DNA from: an uncultured Collinsella sp.
GTDB taxonomy: Bacteria > Actinomycetota > Coriobacteriia > Coriobacteriales > Coriobacteriaceae
NCBI GenBank assembly: GCA_958421035.1
Contig: CATZKS010000101.1
Location: 1-7,916 of the forward strand
Length of the DNA stretch: 7,916 nucleotides
Direction: 5' to 3'
In this document: positions 1 through 5,136 of the stretch, one piece after another
How the letters are laid out: every line of letters starts with the position of its first letter
How positions within the stretch are numbered: position 1 is the stretch's first letter
The notes under the pieces: model-generated
The model's input: only the letters and a program-made list of their open reading frames with translations
Told to the model about the DNA's origin: nothing
Databases searched by the model: none
Program-made: the position numbers and the translations under genes

Positions 1-85
1 AATACGCGGTCGCTACGTCCGCGCCGGGTCCAGACGGTCGGCAATCATCCGTGAACGGTATTTGTTCAAAAAAGAACAAAGATAA
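1..85 (+). other. Left edge; possible tail of a preceding gene
   Basis: This edge segment holds no gene that can be recognised. One plus-strand frame is open from base 2 to a TAA at 83-85 and would give a 27-residue basic tail ending in LFKKEQR, which could be the last residues of an upstream gene. Against this, the frame runs through the 61-80 palindrome, which looks regulatory. A minus-strand frame with an ATG near base 35 stops after 11 codons and is not credible. No start of a divergent DeoR-type lacR regulator is visible here. Confidence 0.15.
61..80. promoter_or_regulatory. Operator-like palindrome upstream of lacA
   Basis: Two perfect 7-bp arms, TTTGTTC (61-67) and GAACAAA (74-80), flank a six-adenine spacer. 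The element lies just upstream of the likely lacA promoter and about 150 bp from the lacA start. LacR regulators of Gram-positive tagatose operons belong to the DeoR family and bind AT-rich TGTT/AACA-type repeats, so a LacR-like operator is a reasonable guess. The palindrome is seen directly; the identity of the binding protein is inferred. Confidence 0.5.
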
Positions 86-96
86 ACAAATAATTC

Positions 97-125
97 TTGC
101 AGTTGATGTTCGAATGTGTTCAAAT
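97..125 (+). promoter_or_regulatory. Candidate promoter of the lac operon
   Basis: A TTGCAG hexamer (97-102) is separated by 17 bp from TCAAAT (120-125), a usable -35 and a weak -10 (4 of 6 matches to TATAAT). The surrounding stretch is AT-rich compared with the rest of the window. Transcription from here would give a leader of about 100 nt before lacA. The operator-like half-sites at 107-136 overlap the spacer and -10, as expected for a repressed promoter. The call rests on pattern alone. Confidence 0.35.
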
Positions 126-136
126 AAACACGAACA
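107..136. promoter_or_regulatory. Second cluster of TGTTC/GAACA half-sites
   Basis: TGTTC occurs at 107-111 and again at 117-121, ten bp (about one helical turn) apart. The inverted form GAACA follows at 132-136. TGTTCG at 107-112 and CGAACA at 131-136 form an inverted repeat. Inside it, GTGTT (116-120) and AACAC (127-131) form another with the same 6-bp spacing as the 61-80 palindrome. The cluster covers the candidate -10 region, so a bound regulator could block the promoter. Confidence 0.4.
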
Positions 137-230
137 GTGAAGAACCGCACATTCAGATGCCCGGACCTGAACGCGATTCAACACTTCCAAACAGAAACTA
201 CGCACCTGCGTATCTCTCAAGGAGGATGTC

Positions 231-659
231 ATGAGGGTTGTAATCGCTTCCGATGCCGACGGTATGTCGATGAAGGAGTCCATCAAGGAGATGCTCATCG
301 CCGACGGTCACGAGATCGTCGACTATTCCGAGACCCCTGCCGCGGACTTTGTCGATTCCGCGACCGCCGTTGCCAAGGACCTGCTGGAGCACAAGGATTC
401 CCAGGGCTTCGCATTCGATAAGTACGGCGTCGGCTCCTATATGGCCGCCGTCAAGATCAAGGGCATGGTCGTCGCCAACATTTCCGACGAGCGTTCCGCC
501 TACATGACCCGCGAGCACAACGGCTCGCGCATGGTCACCATGGGCCCGGGCGTTGTGGGTACCGAGGTCGCCAAGAAGATCGCCCGCGAGTTCCTGCGCG
601 CCCAGTACGCCGGCGGTCGTCACCAGATCCGTGTCGACATGCTCAACAAGATGGCCTAA
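231..659 (+). CDS. lacA: Galactose-6-phosphate isomerase subunit LacA
   Basis: LacA forms, with LacB, the cytoplasmic heteromeric isomerase that converts D-galactose 6-phosphate to D-tagatose 6-phosphate, the first step of the tagatose-6-phosphate pathway. The 142-residue product has the usual LacA length and belongs to the RpiB/LacA/LacB fold. It shows the family blocks SDERSAYMTREHN (85-97) and GGRHQIRVDMLNKM (128-141). From structures of the family, His96 and Asn97 are expected to act in ring opening, and Arg130 and Arg134 to bind substrate phosphate; all four are present. Position 65, where LacB carries the active-site Cys of the CGTG motif, lies in a KYGVGS segment without Cys, as expected for the LacA subunit. 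The ATG at 231 follows AAGGAGG (219-225) at 5 nt. It is the first gene of the operon, 63 bp before lacB. Confidence 0.95.
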   Translation: MRVVIASDADGMSMKESIKEMLIADGHEIVDYSETPAADFVDSATAVAKDLLEHKDSQGFAFDKYGVGSYMAAVKIKGMVVANISDERSAYMTREHNGSRMVTMGPGVVGTEVAKKIAREFLRAQYAGGRHQIRVDMLNKMA

Positions 660-722
660 CGAGAGCCACCGAGAACTCGAACTTCTACCTCAACTTGTGA
701 ATTCAGACGAAAGGACGTTCTG

Positions 723-1247
723 ATGAAGAAGACCATCGCAATCGGTTGCGACCATATCGTTACGGACGAGAAGATCTATCTGGCCGACCGCCTGGAGCAG
801 GCTGGCTACAAGGTGCTCGACTGCGGTACCTACAGCCACACCCGTACGCACTATCCCATCTACGGTAAGGCCGTGGGCGAGGCTGTTGCCAGCGGCAAGG
901 CCGACTTTGGCGTGGCCCTGTGCGGCACCGGCATCGGCATCACCAACGCCGTCAACAAGGTTCCCGGCGCCCGCTGCGCCCTGGTTCGCGACATGACCTC
1001 TGCCCTGTATGCCCGTCGCGAGCTCAACGCCAACATCGTGGGCTTTGGCGGCAAGATCACCGGCGAGTTCCTGATGGCCGATATCATGCTTGCCTTCCTG
1101 GAGGAGCCCTACGAGAAGACTCCCGAGCACGATGCCCTGATCGCCAAGATCGATGCCTGCAACAAGGCCGACGCCGAGGCTCAGGCTGACCCGCACTTCT
1201 TTGACGAGTTCCTCGAGAAGTGGGACCGCGGCGAATACCATGATTAG
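723..1247 (+). CDS. lacB: Galactose-6-phosphate isomerase subunit LacB
   Basis: LacB is the partner of LacA and supplies the other half of the shared active site for galactose 6-phosphate to tagatose 6-phosphate conversion. The 174-residue product has full family length. Visible motifs are GCDHIVTD (8-15, with Asp10 and His11), THYPI (42-46) after Arg41, the LCGTGIGI active-site loop (66-73, Cys67 and Thr69), RDMTSALYAR (89-98), and GFGGKITGE (107-115). It ends in the typical LacB tail FFDEFLEKWDRGEYHD. The Cys-Gly-Thr-Gly loop, absent in LacA, separates the two subunits clearly and also occurs in RpiB, but the LacB-specific tail rules RpiB out. The ATG at 723 follows AAGGA (711-715) at 7 nt. 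A terminator-like hairpin begins about 30 bp after the stop, so expression of the downstream genes may be reduced relative to lacAB. Confidence 0.96.
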   Translation: MKKTIAIGCDHIVTDEKIYLADRLEQAGYKVLDCGTYSHTRTHYPIYGKAVGEAVASGKADFGVALCGTGIGITNAVNKVPGARCALVRDMTSALYARRELNANIVGFGGKITGEFLMADIMLAFLEEPYEKTPEHDALIAKIDACNKADAEAQADPHFFDEFLEKWDRGEYHD

Positions 1248-1279
1248 CGGGTATCCGGCGTAATTAACTAGTCCGTTGA

Positions 1280-1318
1280 CGGCTCGCGTTTCTGTGAGGG
1301 GGCGCGGGCCGGTTTTCT
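1280..1318 (+). terminator. Terminator-like hairpin between lacB and lacX
   Basis: A 9-bp stem pairs 1280-1288 with 1303-1311 (one G-U pair) around a 14-nt loop, and is followed by GTTTTCT. This has the form of an intrinsic terminator. Because the next gene starts only about 50 bp downstream on the same strand with no convincing promoter, it more likely acts as a partial terminator that lowers lacX and lacC transcription than as the operon end. The large loop makes the structure less stable than the galT terminator. Confidence 0.5.
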
Positions 1319-1366
1319 ATCAGCCCTATTGACTTGGCGGGCTGTCGTAAGAAAGGGAAGGCTCCT

Positions 1367-2248
1367 ATGGAGTTTGTTCTTGATAACGGTTCTATTCGCG
1401 TAGCACTGAGCACGGCTGGCGGATCGTTCACTTCTATTGCGGCCAACGGCCGTGAGTACCTGTGGCAGGGCGACCCGGCGGTGTGGTCGGGCCAGGCGCC
1501 CATTTGTTTCCCGATCTGCGGCGGCCTTCGTGACGGTCGCGCAATGACCATGGGCGGCCGCGAGGTCAAGCTTGCCCGTCACGGCTTTGCTCGCAAACAG
1601 GAGTGGAAGCTCGAGGAGCAGGGCGACAACATGGTCGCGCTGAGCCTAAGCTCTGCCGACCATGCCGAGTTGCTCGAGCAGTACCCGTATCCGTTTAAGA
1701 TCGTTGCTCGTTACACGATCGATGCGGAAAAGGTGGCCGTGTCGTACGAGGTGACCAATGAGGGCACCGAGGACATGCCGTTCTTTGTGGGCGGTCACCC
1801 TGGCTTTAAGTGCCCGCTTGACGAGGGCGAGTCCTATGACGACTACGAGCTCCGTTTTGAGCAGCGCGAGGCCGCCGAGCTCTGCACTGCCGTTCCCTCG
1901 ACGGGCCTGATTGATGTTGAGCATCGCAGCAAGAACCCCATGATCGGCCAGAACCTGCCGCTTACCCATGAACTCTTTGACTTCGCGGAGACCATCTTTG
2001 ACGTGCTCGAGAGCCGCGTGGTTACGCTGACCAAGAAGACCGAGGACAAGGGCGTGCGCCTGACGTTTCCCGATATGCCGTACCTGATTGTGTGGAGCAA
2101 GCCCGAGGGTGACTTTGTGGCCGTGGAACCGTGGGGCGGCCTGTCCACCTGCTCCGACGAGGACGATATTCTGGAGCACAAGCGCGGCTGCCTGGTGGCC
2201 AAGCCGGGGGAGACCGTTACCCGCGGCTTTGAGATCGAGATCCTTTAA
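1367..2248 (+). CDS. lacX: LacX-like aldose 1-epimerase family protein
   Basis: This 293-residue protein belongs to the galactose mutarotase-like (aldose 1-epimerase) superfamily, in the subgroup containing lactococcal LacX. Family features include the FP-containing segment at 43-55 (APICFPICGGLR), RHGFAR (71-76), GGHPGFKCPL (142-151, His144) and VAVEPWGG (251-258, Glu254). His144 and Glu254 are in the positions expected for the acid and base that open and re-close the sugar ring. It probably interconverts alpha and beta anomers of galactose or a phosphorylated hexose; LacX substrates are not settled. The ATG at 1367 is chosen because AGGGAAGG ends 5 nt upstream. An in-frame TTG at 1334 lacks a comparable site. 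Its position between lacB and lacC is notable because lacX is the last gene of the lactococcal operon. The symbol is by resemblance and context. Confidence 0.82.
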   Translation: MEFVLDNGSIRVALSTAGGSFTSIAANGREYLWQGDPAVWSGQAPICFPICGGLRDGRAMTMGGREVKLARHGFARKQEWKLEEQGDNMVALSLSSADHAELLEQYPYPFKIVARYTIDAEKVAVSYEVTNEGTEDMPFFVGGHPGFKCPLDEGESYDDYELRFEQREAAELCTAVPSTGLIDVEHRSKNPMIGQNLPLTHELFDFAETIFDVLESRVVTLTKKTEDKGVRLTFPDMPYLIVWSKPEGDFVAVEPWGGLSTCSDEDDILEHKRGCLVAKPGETVTRGFEIEIL

Positions 2249-2304
2249 CGAGCTATCGTATGCTTGGGGCCGCGCGTGTCGTGCCCCGGAAACAGGAGTT
2301 CAAT

Positions 2305-3240
2305 ATGATTCTGACCGTTACCATGAACCCGTCGATTGATACGCGCTATCAGCTCGACAAGTTGATCATCGACGACGTGAACCGTGTGACGCCCGAAAAG
2401 ACTGCTGGCGGTAAGGGCCTCAACGTGAGCCGTGTGCTGCTGCAGCTGGGCGACGACGTGCTCGCGACTGGCCTGCTCGGCGGCCACATGGGTGCCTATA
2501 TGGCTGAGCTTATGGATGCCGACGGCGTCAAGAACGACTTTGTGCCCATCGCCGGTGAGACGCGCATTTGCCTGAATATTCTGCACGAGGGTAATCAGAC
2601 CGAGCTTTTGGAGAGCGGCCCGCAGATCGCCCCGGCCGAGCTCGAGGCCTTTACGGCCAAGTTCGCCGAGCTTGCAGCGAAGGCGGACGTTGTGACGCTT
2701 TCGGGCTCGCTGCCGCGTGGCGTCGATGCCGGCTACTATGCCGAGCTCGTCAAGATCGCCGAGGAGGCGGGCGCCAAGGTGCTGCTCGACACCTCGGGTG
2801 CATCGCTGGAGGCCGCGCTTGAGTCCGACGCTAAGCCTGAGCTCGTAAAGCCCAACCTGACCGAGATTAACGGCCTGCTGGGTACGTCCTTTACGACCGA
2901 TGATGTCGATGCCCTGCGCGAGGCGCTTGCCGCCGATGACCGTTTTGCCGGTATCCCCTGGGTTGTCGTTTCGATGGGCGCTGCCGGTTCGGTGGGCTTC
3001 CATGAGGGTCGCGCGTTCCGCGCCAAGACGCCCGCGATTGCGGCTGTGAACGCAACGGGTTCCGGTGACTCGACCATCGCCGGCTTTGCGCATGCCATTG
3101 CTGCCGGCGCCGACGACGTCACGGTGCTCAAGACCGCCAATACCTGCGGCAAGCTCAACGCCATGGATCCCAAGACCGGCCACCTGGTCATGGACCGCTG
3201 GGACGAGGTCTACAACAGCGTTGAAGTAACGGAGCTTTAG
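2305..3240 (+). CDS. lacC: Tagatose-6-phosphate kinase LacC
   Basis: LacC uses ATP to phosphorylate D-tagatose 6-phosphate to tagatose 1,6-bisphosphate in the cytoplasm. The 311-residue product is a full-length PfkB-type (ribokinase fold) sugar kinase of the 1-phosphofructokinase/LacC group. It starts MILTVTMNPSID, which is typical, and carries the first PfkB signature GGKGLNVSRVL (35-45), SGSLPRG (133-139), KPNLTEI (182-188), and the nucleotide-binding signature NATGSGDSTIAGF (249-261) with catalytic base Asp255. Sequence alone does not cleanly separate LacC from 1-phosphofructokinase (FruK); the co-directional lacAB genes decide it. AGGAG at 2294-2298 lies 6 nt before the ATG at 2305. In-frame codons back to 2260 have no ribosome site. 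The gap from lacX is 56 bp with no promoter seen. No lacD follows; the operon ends in a terminator. Confidence 0.9.
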   Translation: MILTVTMNPSIDTRYQLDKLIIDDVNRVTPEKTAGGKGLNVSRVLLQLGDDVLATGLLGGHMGAYMAELMDADGVKNDFVPIAGETRICLNILHEGNQTELLESGPQIAPAELEAFTAKFAELAAKADVVTLSGSLPRGVDAGYYAELVKIAEEAGAKVLLDTSGASLEAALESDAKPELVKPNLTEINGLLGTSFTTDDVDALREALAADDRFAGIPWVVVSMGAAGSVGFHEGRAFRAKTPAIAAVNATGSGDSTIAGFAHAIAAGADDVTVLKTANTCGKLNAMDPKTGHLVMDRWDEVYNSVEVTEL

Positions 3241-3241
3241 A

Positions 3242-3269
3242 GTTACGGCGTTTTACCAAACGCCGTAAC
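3242..3269. other. Perfect 12-bp hairpin just after lacC
   Basis: Bases 3242-3253 and 3258-3269 pair perfectly over 12 bp with a 4-nt loop (TACC), starting two bases after the lacC stop. Neither strand shows a T tract next to it, so it is not a standard intrinsic terminator. It could protect the mRNA 3' end or help the terminator just downstream. Confidence 0.6.
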
Positions 3270-3282
3270 CTGCCGACGCTGC

Positions 3283-3381
3283 GCGGGCCGCATTTGGACA
3301 ATCTGACGTTCAACTTCAAGGGCGCGACCAGAAGGTCAGCGCCCTTTCGTTTCACGTCACCTTGTCTTAAATGCGGCCCGC
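3283..3381. repeat. 99-nt fold-back (long imperfect inverted repeat)
   Basis: The ends, 3283-3295 and 3369-3381, are a perfect 13-bp inverted repeat. Pairing continues inwards at 3297-3301 with 3362-3366, 3304-3309 with 3354-3359, 3318-3325 with 3339-3346, and 3326-3329 with 3334-3337. About 36 pairs in 99 nt make the whole unit one long hairpin. CGCTGC abuts the left end (3277-3282) and recurs one base past the right end (3383-3388), like a target duplication. It could be a MITE or REP-type element that now supplies the lac operon terminator; no transposase is present. The structure is seen, the mobility is inferred. Confidence 0.6.
3318..3353 (+). terminator. Intrinsic terminator of the lac operon
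   Basis: An 8-bp stem (3318-3325 with 3339-3346) is extended by a 4-bp inner stem (3326-3329 with 3334-3337) past one bulged A, with an AGAA loop. TCGTTTC follows the stem. It lies about 80 bp after the lacC stop and forms the apex of the 99-nt fold-back. On the minus strand the stem is followed by a less T-rich run, so any effect on the convergent ATPase transcript is weaker. Confidence 0.65.
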
Positions 3382-3433
3382 TCGCTGCCGTTGCCAAAAC
3401 ATCGGCGTTGCCTTGCTTCGGGAATGCGGCAGA

Positions 3434-3474
3434 TGGGGACGTTTCTTTTCTGCCGGCAGTTTGGGACACTCCTT
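3434..3474 (+). repeat. 41-bp direct repeat, left copy
   Basis: This copy matches 4978-5018 at 38 of 41 positions and in the same orientation. It contains the self-complementary decamer CTGCCGGCAG (3450-3459) and the similar words GGGGAC (3435-3440) and GGGAC (3463-3467). CGGCAG at 3427-3432 can also pair with CTGCCG at 3450-3455, so this copy can form an additional hairpin. It begins about 25 bp downstream of the ATPase stop. It looks like a dispersed intergenic (REP-like) sequence; how many copies the genome holds cannot be seen from here. Confidence 0.65.
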
Positions 3475-3497
3475 ACGGGGCACCCCCTCCACAGCGC

Positions 3498-4799
3498 CTA
3501 TGCCAGCTTGTCGATTCGCCCAATCTCCCAGAGCGGAATGTTGACGAGCGCGCCTTCGTCTCTATATGCCGCTAACGATGTTCTCACGCAGCGTTCAAGC
3601 TTGAACTTCTCGCAGGCAATCCTCAGGCTCTTTGCTTTGAGGTTCTCTGCCGCCTTGACCTCGAGCGGAAGCACGGTCCCCGCATGGTCGATGGCAAAGT
3701 CAGTCTCTGCATTGCCGGAGGAGGATGACCAATACGCGGGAGTATTGCCTTGGAGCAAAAGCTCCTGTGCGACGTATTGCTCGGTCAGCGAGCCTTTGAA
3801 CTCCGTAAAAACAGCGGGCCCGTTCAGAACAATGGCTGGCGTGAGGCCGGAGAGTGCTCCGAGGATGCCGGTGTCGATGCAGAACAGCTTGAAGCCCGAG
3901 AGATCCTCGTAGCTTGTGAGCGGTGCTCTTAGGGCGGAAACACGTGGTACCTTATGAACGATTCCATAGTCCATGAGCCACTGGAGGCTTTCCTCAAAAT
4001 CGCGTGCGCGCGCCCCGGGACGAAGCGCGCCGTAGACGAACTTCTTGTTTTCCTTTGCGAGCTGGCCGGGAAGGGATTTCCAAACCAGCCTCATGCGCTC
4101 GACGATGCGGGCTGGCGCATGCTTGCCAAAATCGGATTCGTAAGCTTCGATGATTTGCTGCTGAAGCCTGCGGGCTTCGATGAAATCGTGGGAGGCGGCG
4201 AAAGCGGAGACAACTTCTGGCATGCCACCGACAACGAGGTATTCCTTGAGCAGGCGCTCGAGCTTTTCAGAAACGTTTGCCAGCAGGTCAATGTCTGCGG
4301 CAAGGATGGCATCTGCGAGCGGATCGCCATCGACGGCACGAACGAACTCGACAAACCCCATGGGGCGCATGGTGAGCTGGTCGATCTTGCCGACGGGGAA
4401 CGACTCGTTTTCGCGTCGGAGCGCGAGCCCCATATAGGAGCCGGCTGCCACGATATGGTATTCCGGCGCCAGCTCGTTGAAGTATTTGAGCGAGGTGATG
4501 CCACGCGGTGCCTCTTGGATTTCATCGAAGATGATGAGTGTGTCTGTCGGCGTTATGGTCTGGCCGCGCAGGAGCTCTATCTGGGAGATGATGCGTTTGG
4601 GGTCAAGGCTTCCGTCGAACAGCGAACGTGCGCCCGGTTCGAGCATAAAGTCAAAGCGGATGACGTTTTGATACTGCTGGCCTGCGAATTCGTTAAGAAG
4701 CCAGGTTTTTCCCGTCTGGCGGGCCCCCTTAAGCAGGAGGGGCTTGCGGTTTGCCCTAGATTTCCAAGCGATGAGTTCGTCCATTAGCTGTCGCTGCAT
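3498..4799 (-). CDS. AAA_14/DUF4143-type P-loop ATPase
   Basis: The 433-residue product has the layout of the large AAA_14-DUF4143 family. An N-terminal P-loop ATPase domain carries Walker A GARQTGKT (25-32) and Walker B TLIIFDEIQ (87-95, Asp92 and Glu93). A conserved VVGGMPEVV block lies at 189-197. The C-terminal DUF4143 region contains Glu340, Asp367 and the pair Glu380/Lys382 (LEVKA), spaced like a PD-(D/E)XK nuclease core. No membrane segment or signal peptide is evident, so it should be cytoplasmic. Cellular roles in this family are poorly known and no substrate can be named. The ATG at 4799 follows AGGAGG at 4 nt and a close TATACT box. It stands alone, unrelated to the sugar genes around it, bracketed by 41-bp direct repeats and preceded by a 33-bp repeat array. 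It is complete, with no frameshift, and probably part of an accessory unit. Confidence 0.85.
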   Translation of the reverse strand: MQRQLMDELIAWKSRANRKPLLLKGARQTGKTWLLNEFAGQQYQNVIRFDFMLEPGARSLFDGSLDPKRIISQIELLRGQTITPTDTLIIFDEIQEAPRGITSLKYFNELAPEYHIVAAGSYMGLALRRENESFPVGKIDQLTMRPMGFVEFVRAVDGDPLADAILAADIDLLANVSEKLERLLKEYLVVGGMPEVVSAFAASHDFIEARRLQQQIIEAYESDFGKHAPARIVERMRLVWKSLPGQLAKENKKFVYGALRPGARARDFEESLQWLMDYGIVHKVPRVSALRAPLTSYEDLSGFKLFCIDTGILGALSGLTPAIVLNGPAVFTEFKGSLTEQYVAQELLLQGNTPAYWSSSSGNAETDFAIDHAGTVLPLEVKAAENLKAKSLRIACEKFKLERCVRTSLAAYRDEGALVNIPLWEIGRIDKLA

Positions 4800-4822
4800 A
4801 CTGCCTCCTAACGATCATGGTT

Positions 4823-4852
4823 AGTATAAGACCGTTTTGGTCTTTCCATCGA
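4823..4852 (-). promoter_or_regulatory. Candidate promoter of the ATPase gene
   Basis: Read on the minus strand, TATACT (4828-4823) is a good -10 box (5 of 6). Transcription would begin about 17 nt before the ATG at 4799, just enough to include AGGAGG. At 17-19 bp upstream there is no good -35: the hexamers there (for example TCGATG at 4852-4847) come from the first 33-bp repeat unit and match poorly. A good -10 with a weak -35 covered by a repeat suggests dependence on, or control by, a protein that binds the repeats. Confidence 0.5.
4828..4844. promoter_or_regulatory. 17-bp palindrome in the ATPase promoter spacer
   Basis: AAGACC (4828-4833) and GGTCTT (4839-4844) are perfect 6-bp inverted arms around GTTTT. 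The palindrome fills the promoter spacer and touches the first base of the TATACT box, a classic operator position. Which regulator uses it is unknown; it is distinct from the 33-bp repeat sequence. Confidence 0.45.
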
Positions 4853-4971
4853 AAAATGTGGGAGTAAACCACGTTTTTCCATCGAATAATGTGTGAGGCA
4901 ACCACGCTTTTCCATCGAATAATGTGTGACGCAACCACGTTTTTCCATCGAATAATGTGGGGGTTTAGGTC
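4840..4971 (-). repeat. Tandem 33-bp repeat array, about four units
   Basis: Units start at 4840, 4873, 4906 and 4939. The core TTTTCCATCGAATAATGTG is shared by units 2-4; unit 1 has two differences in it. Units 2 and 3 also share the GAGGCAACCAC-like tail, while unit 4 decays after about 22 bp. The two best units pair as arms CCACGTTTTT and AATAATGTGG (8 of 10 complementary) around CCATCG, so each resembles a protein-binding inverted repeat. A 33-bp period is close to three helical turns, which would put the sites on nearly one face. The array lies immediately upstream of the ATPase promoter. It is not a CRISPR, since there are no unique spacers. Confidence 0.75.
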
Positions 4972-4977
4972 GGCACC

Positions 4978-5018
4978 TGGGGACGTTCCTTCTCTGCCGG
5001 CAGTTTGGAACACTCCTT
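4978..5018 (+). repeat. 41-bp direct repeat, right copy
   Basis: This is the second copy of the 3434-3474 sequence, same orientation, three mismatches, again with CTGCCGGCAG (4994-5003). It lies between the 33-bp array and the galT terminator. Together the two copies delimit a 1,585-bp segment made of the ATPase gene and its whole upstream region. Unlike the left copy, it lacks the flanking CGGCAG that would form the larger hairpin. Confidence 0.65.
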
Positions 5019-5046
5019 GTTTTGGTGCAAATTAGCTACCCTTGCA

Positions 5047-5089
5047 TCAGAAAACGGCGCCCGTCGGCGATGTTGCCGGCGGGCGCCGT
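5047..5089 (-). terminator. Intrinsic terminator of galKT
   Basis: On the minus strand a GC-rich 15-bp stem (5089-5075 with 5068-5054, 14 of 15 paired) with a 6-nt loop is followed by a TTTTCTG tract. It starts about 48 bp after the galT stop, so the gal transcript should end here before the 41-bp repeat and ATPase region. It is the strongest terminator in the window. Confidence 0.8.
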
Positions 5090-5136
5090 GGTCGTGTAGG
5101 CGCTATTTGTTAAGTGCGTGCGTTCGAGCTCGCGTG

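Noticed and set aside
168..180. CcpA-type catabolite site (TGAA-CGCGA-TTCA)
   Set aside because: The short palindrome has a central CG but misses several positions of the cre consensus and has the wrong length, so it is not reported as a site.
1329..1357. Separate promoter for lacX (TTGACT at 1329-1334)
   Set aside because: The -35-like hexamer has no acceptable -10 at 16-18 bp, where the sequence is the purine-rich ribosome site region.
2245..3183. Minus-strand open frame (312 codons) opposite lacC
   Set aside because: It mirrors the codon bias of lacC on the other strand and shows no recognisable motif or start signal.
3188..3469. Minus-strand open frame of 93 codons after lacC
   Set aside because: It starts inside the 41-bp element, runs through the fold-back and into lacC antisense, and has no ribosome site or recognisable domain.
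3954..4787. Long plus-strand open frame (277 codons) opposite the ATPase gene
   Set aside because: It is the antisense of a clear Walker-motif ATPase in GC-rich DNA, with no ribosome site and no family resemblance.
4840..4971. CRISPR array
   Set aside because: The 33-bp units are contiguous tandem copies without unique spacers, and no cas genes are present.
5026..5046. TGCAA/TTGCA inverted repeat downstream of galT
   Set aside because: Five-bp arms with an 11-bp spacer are within chance expectation and lie outside any promoter.
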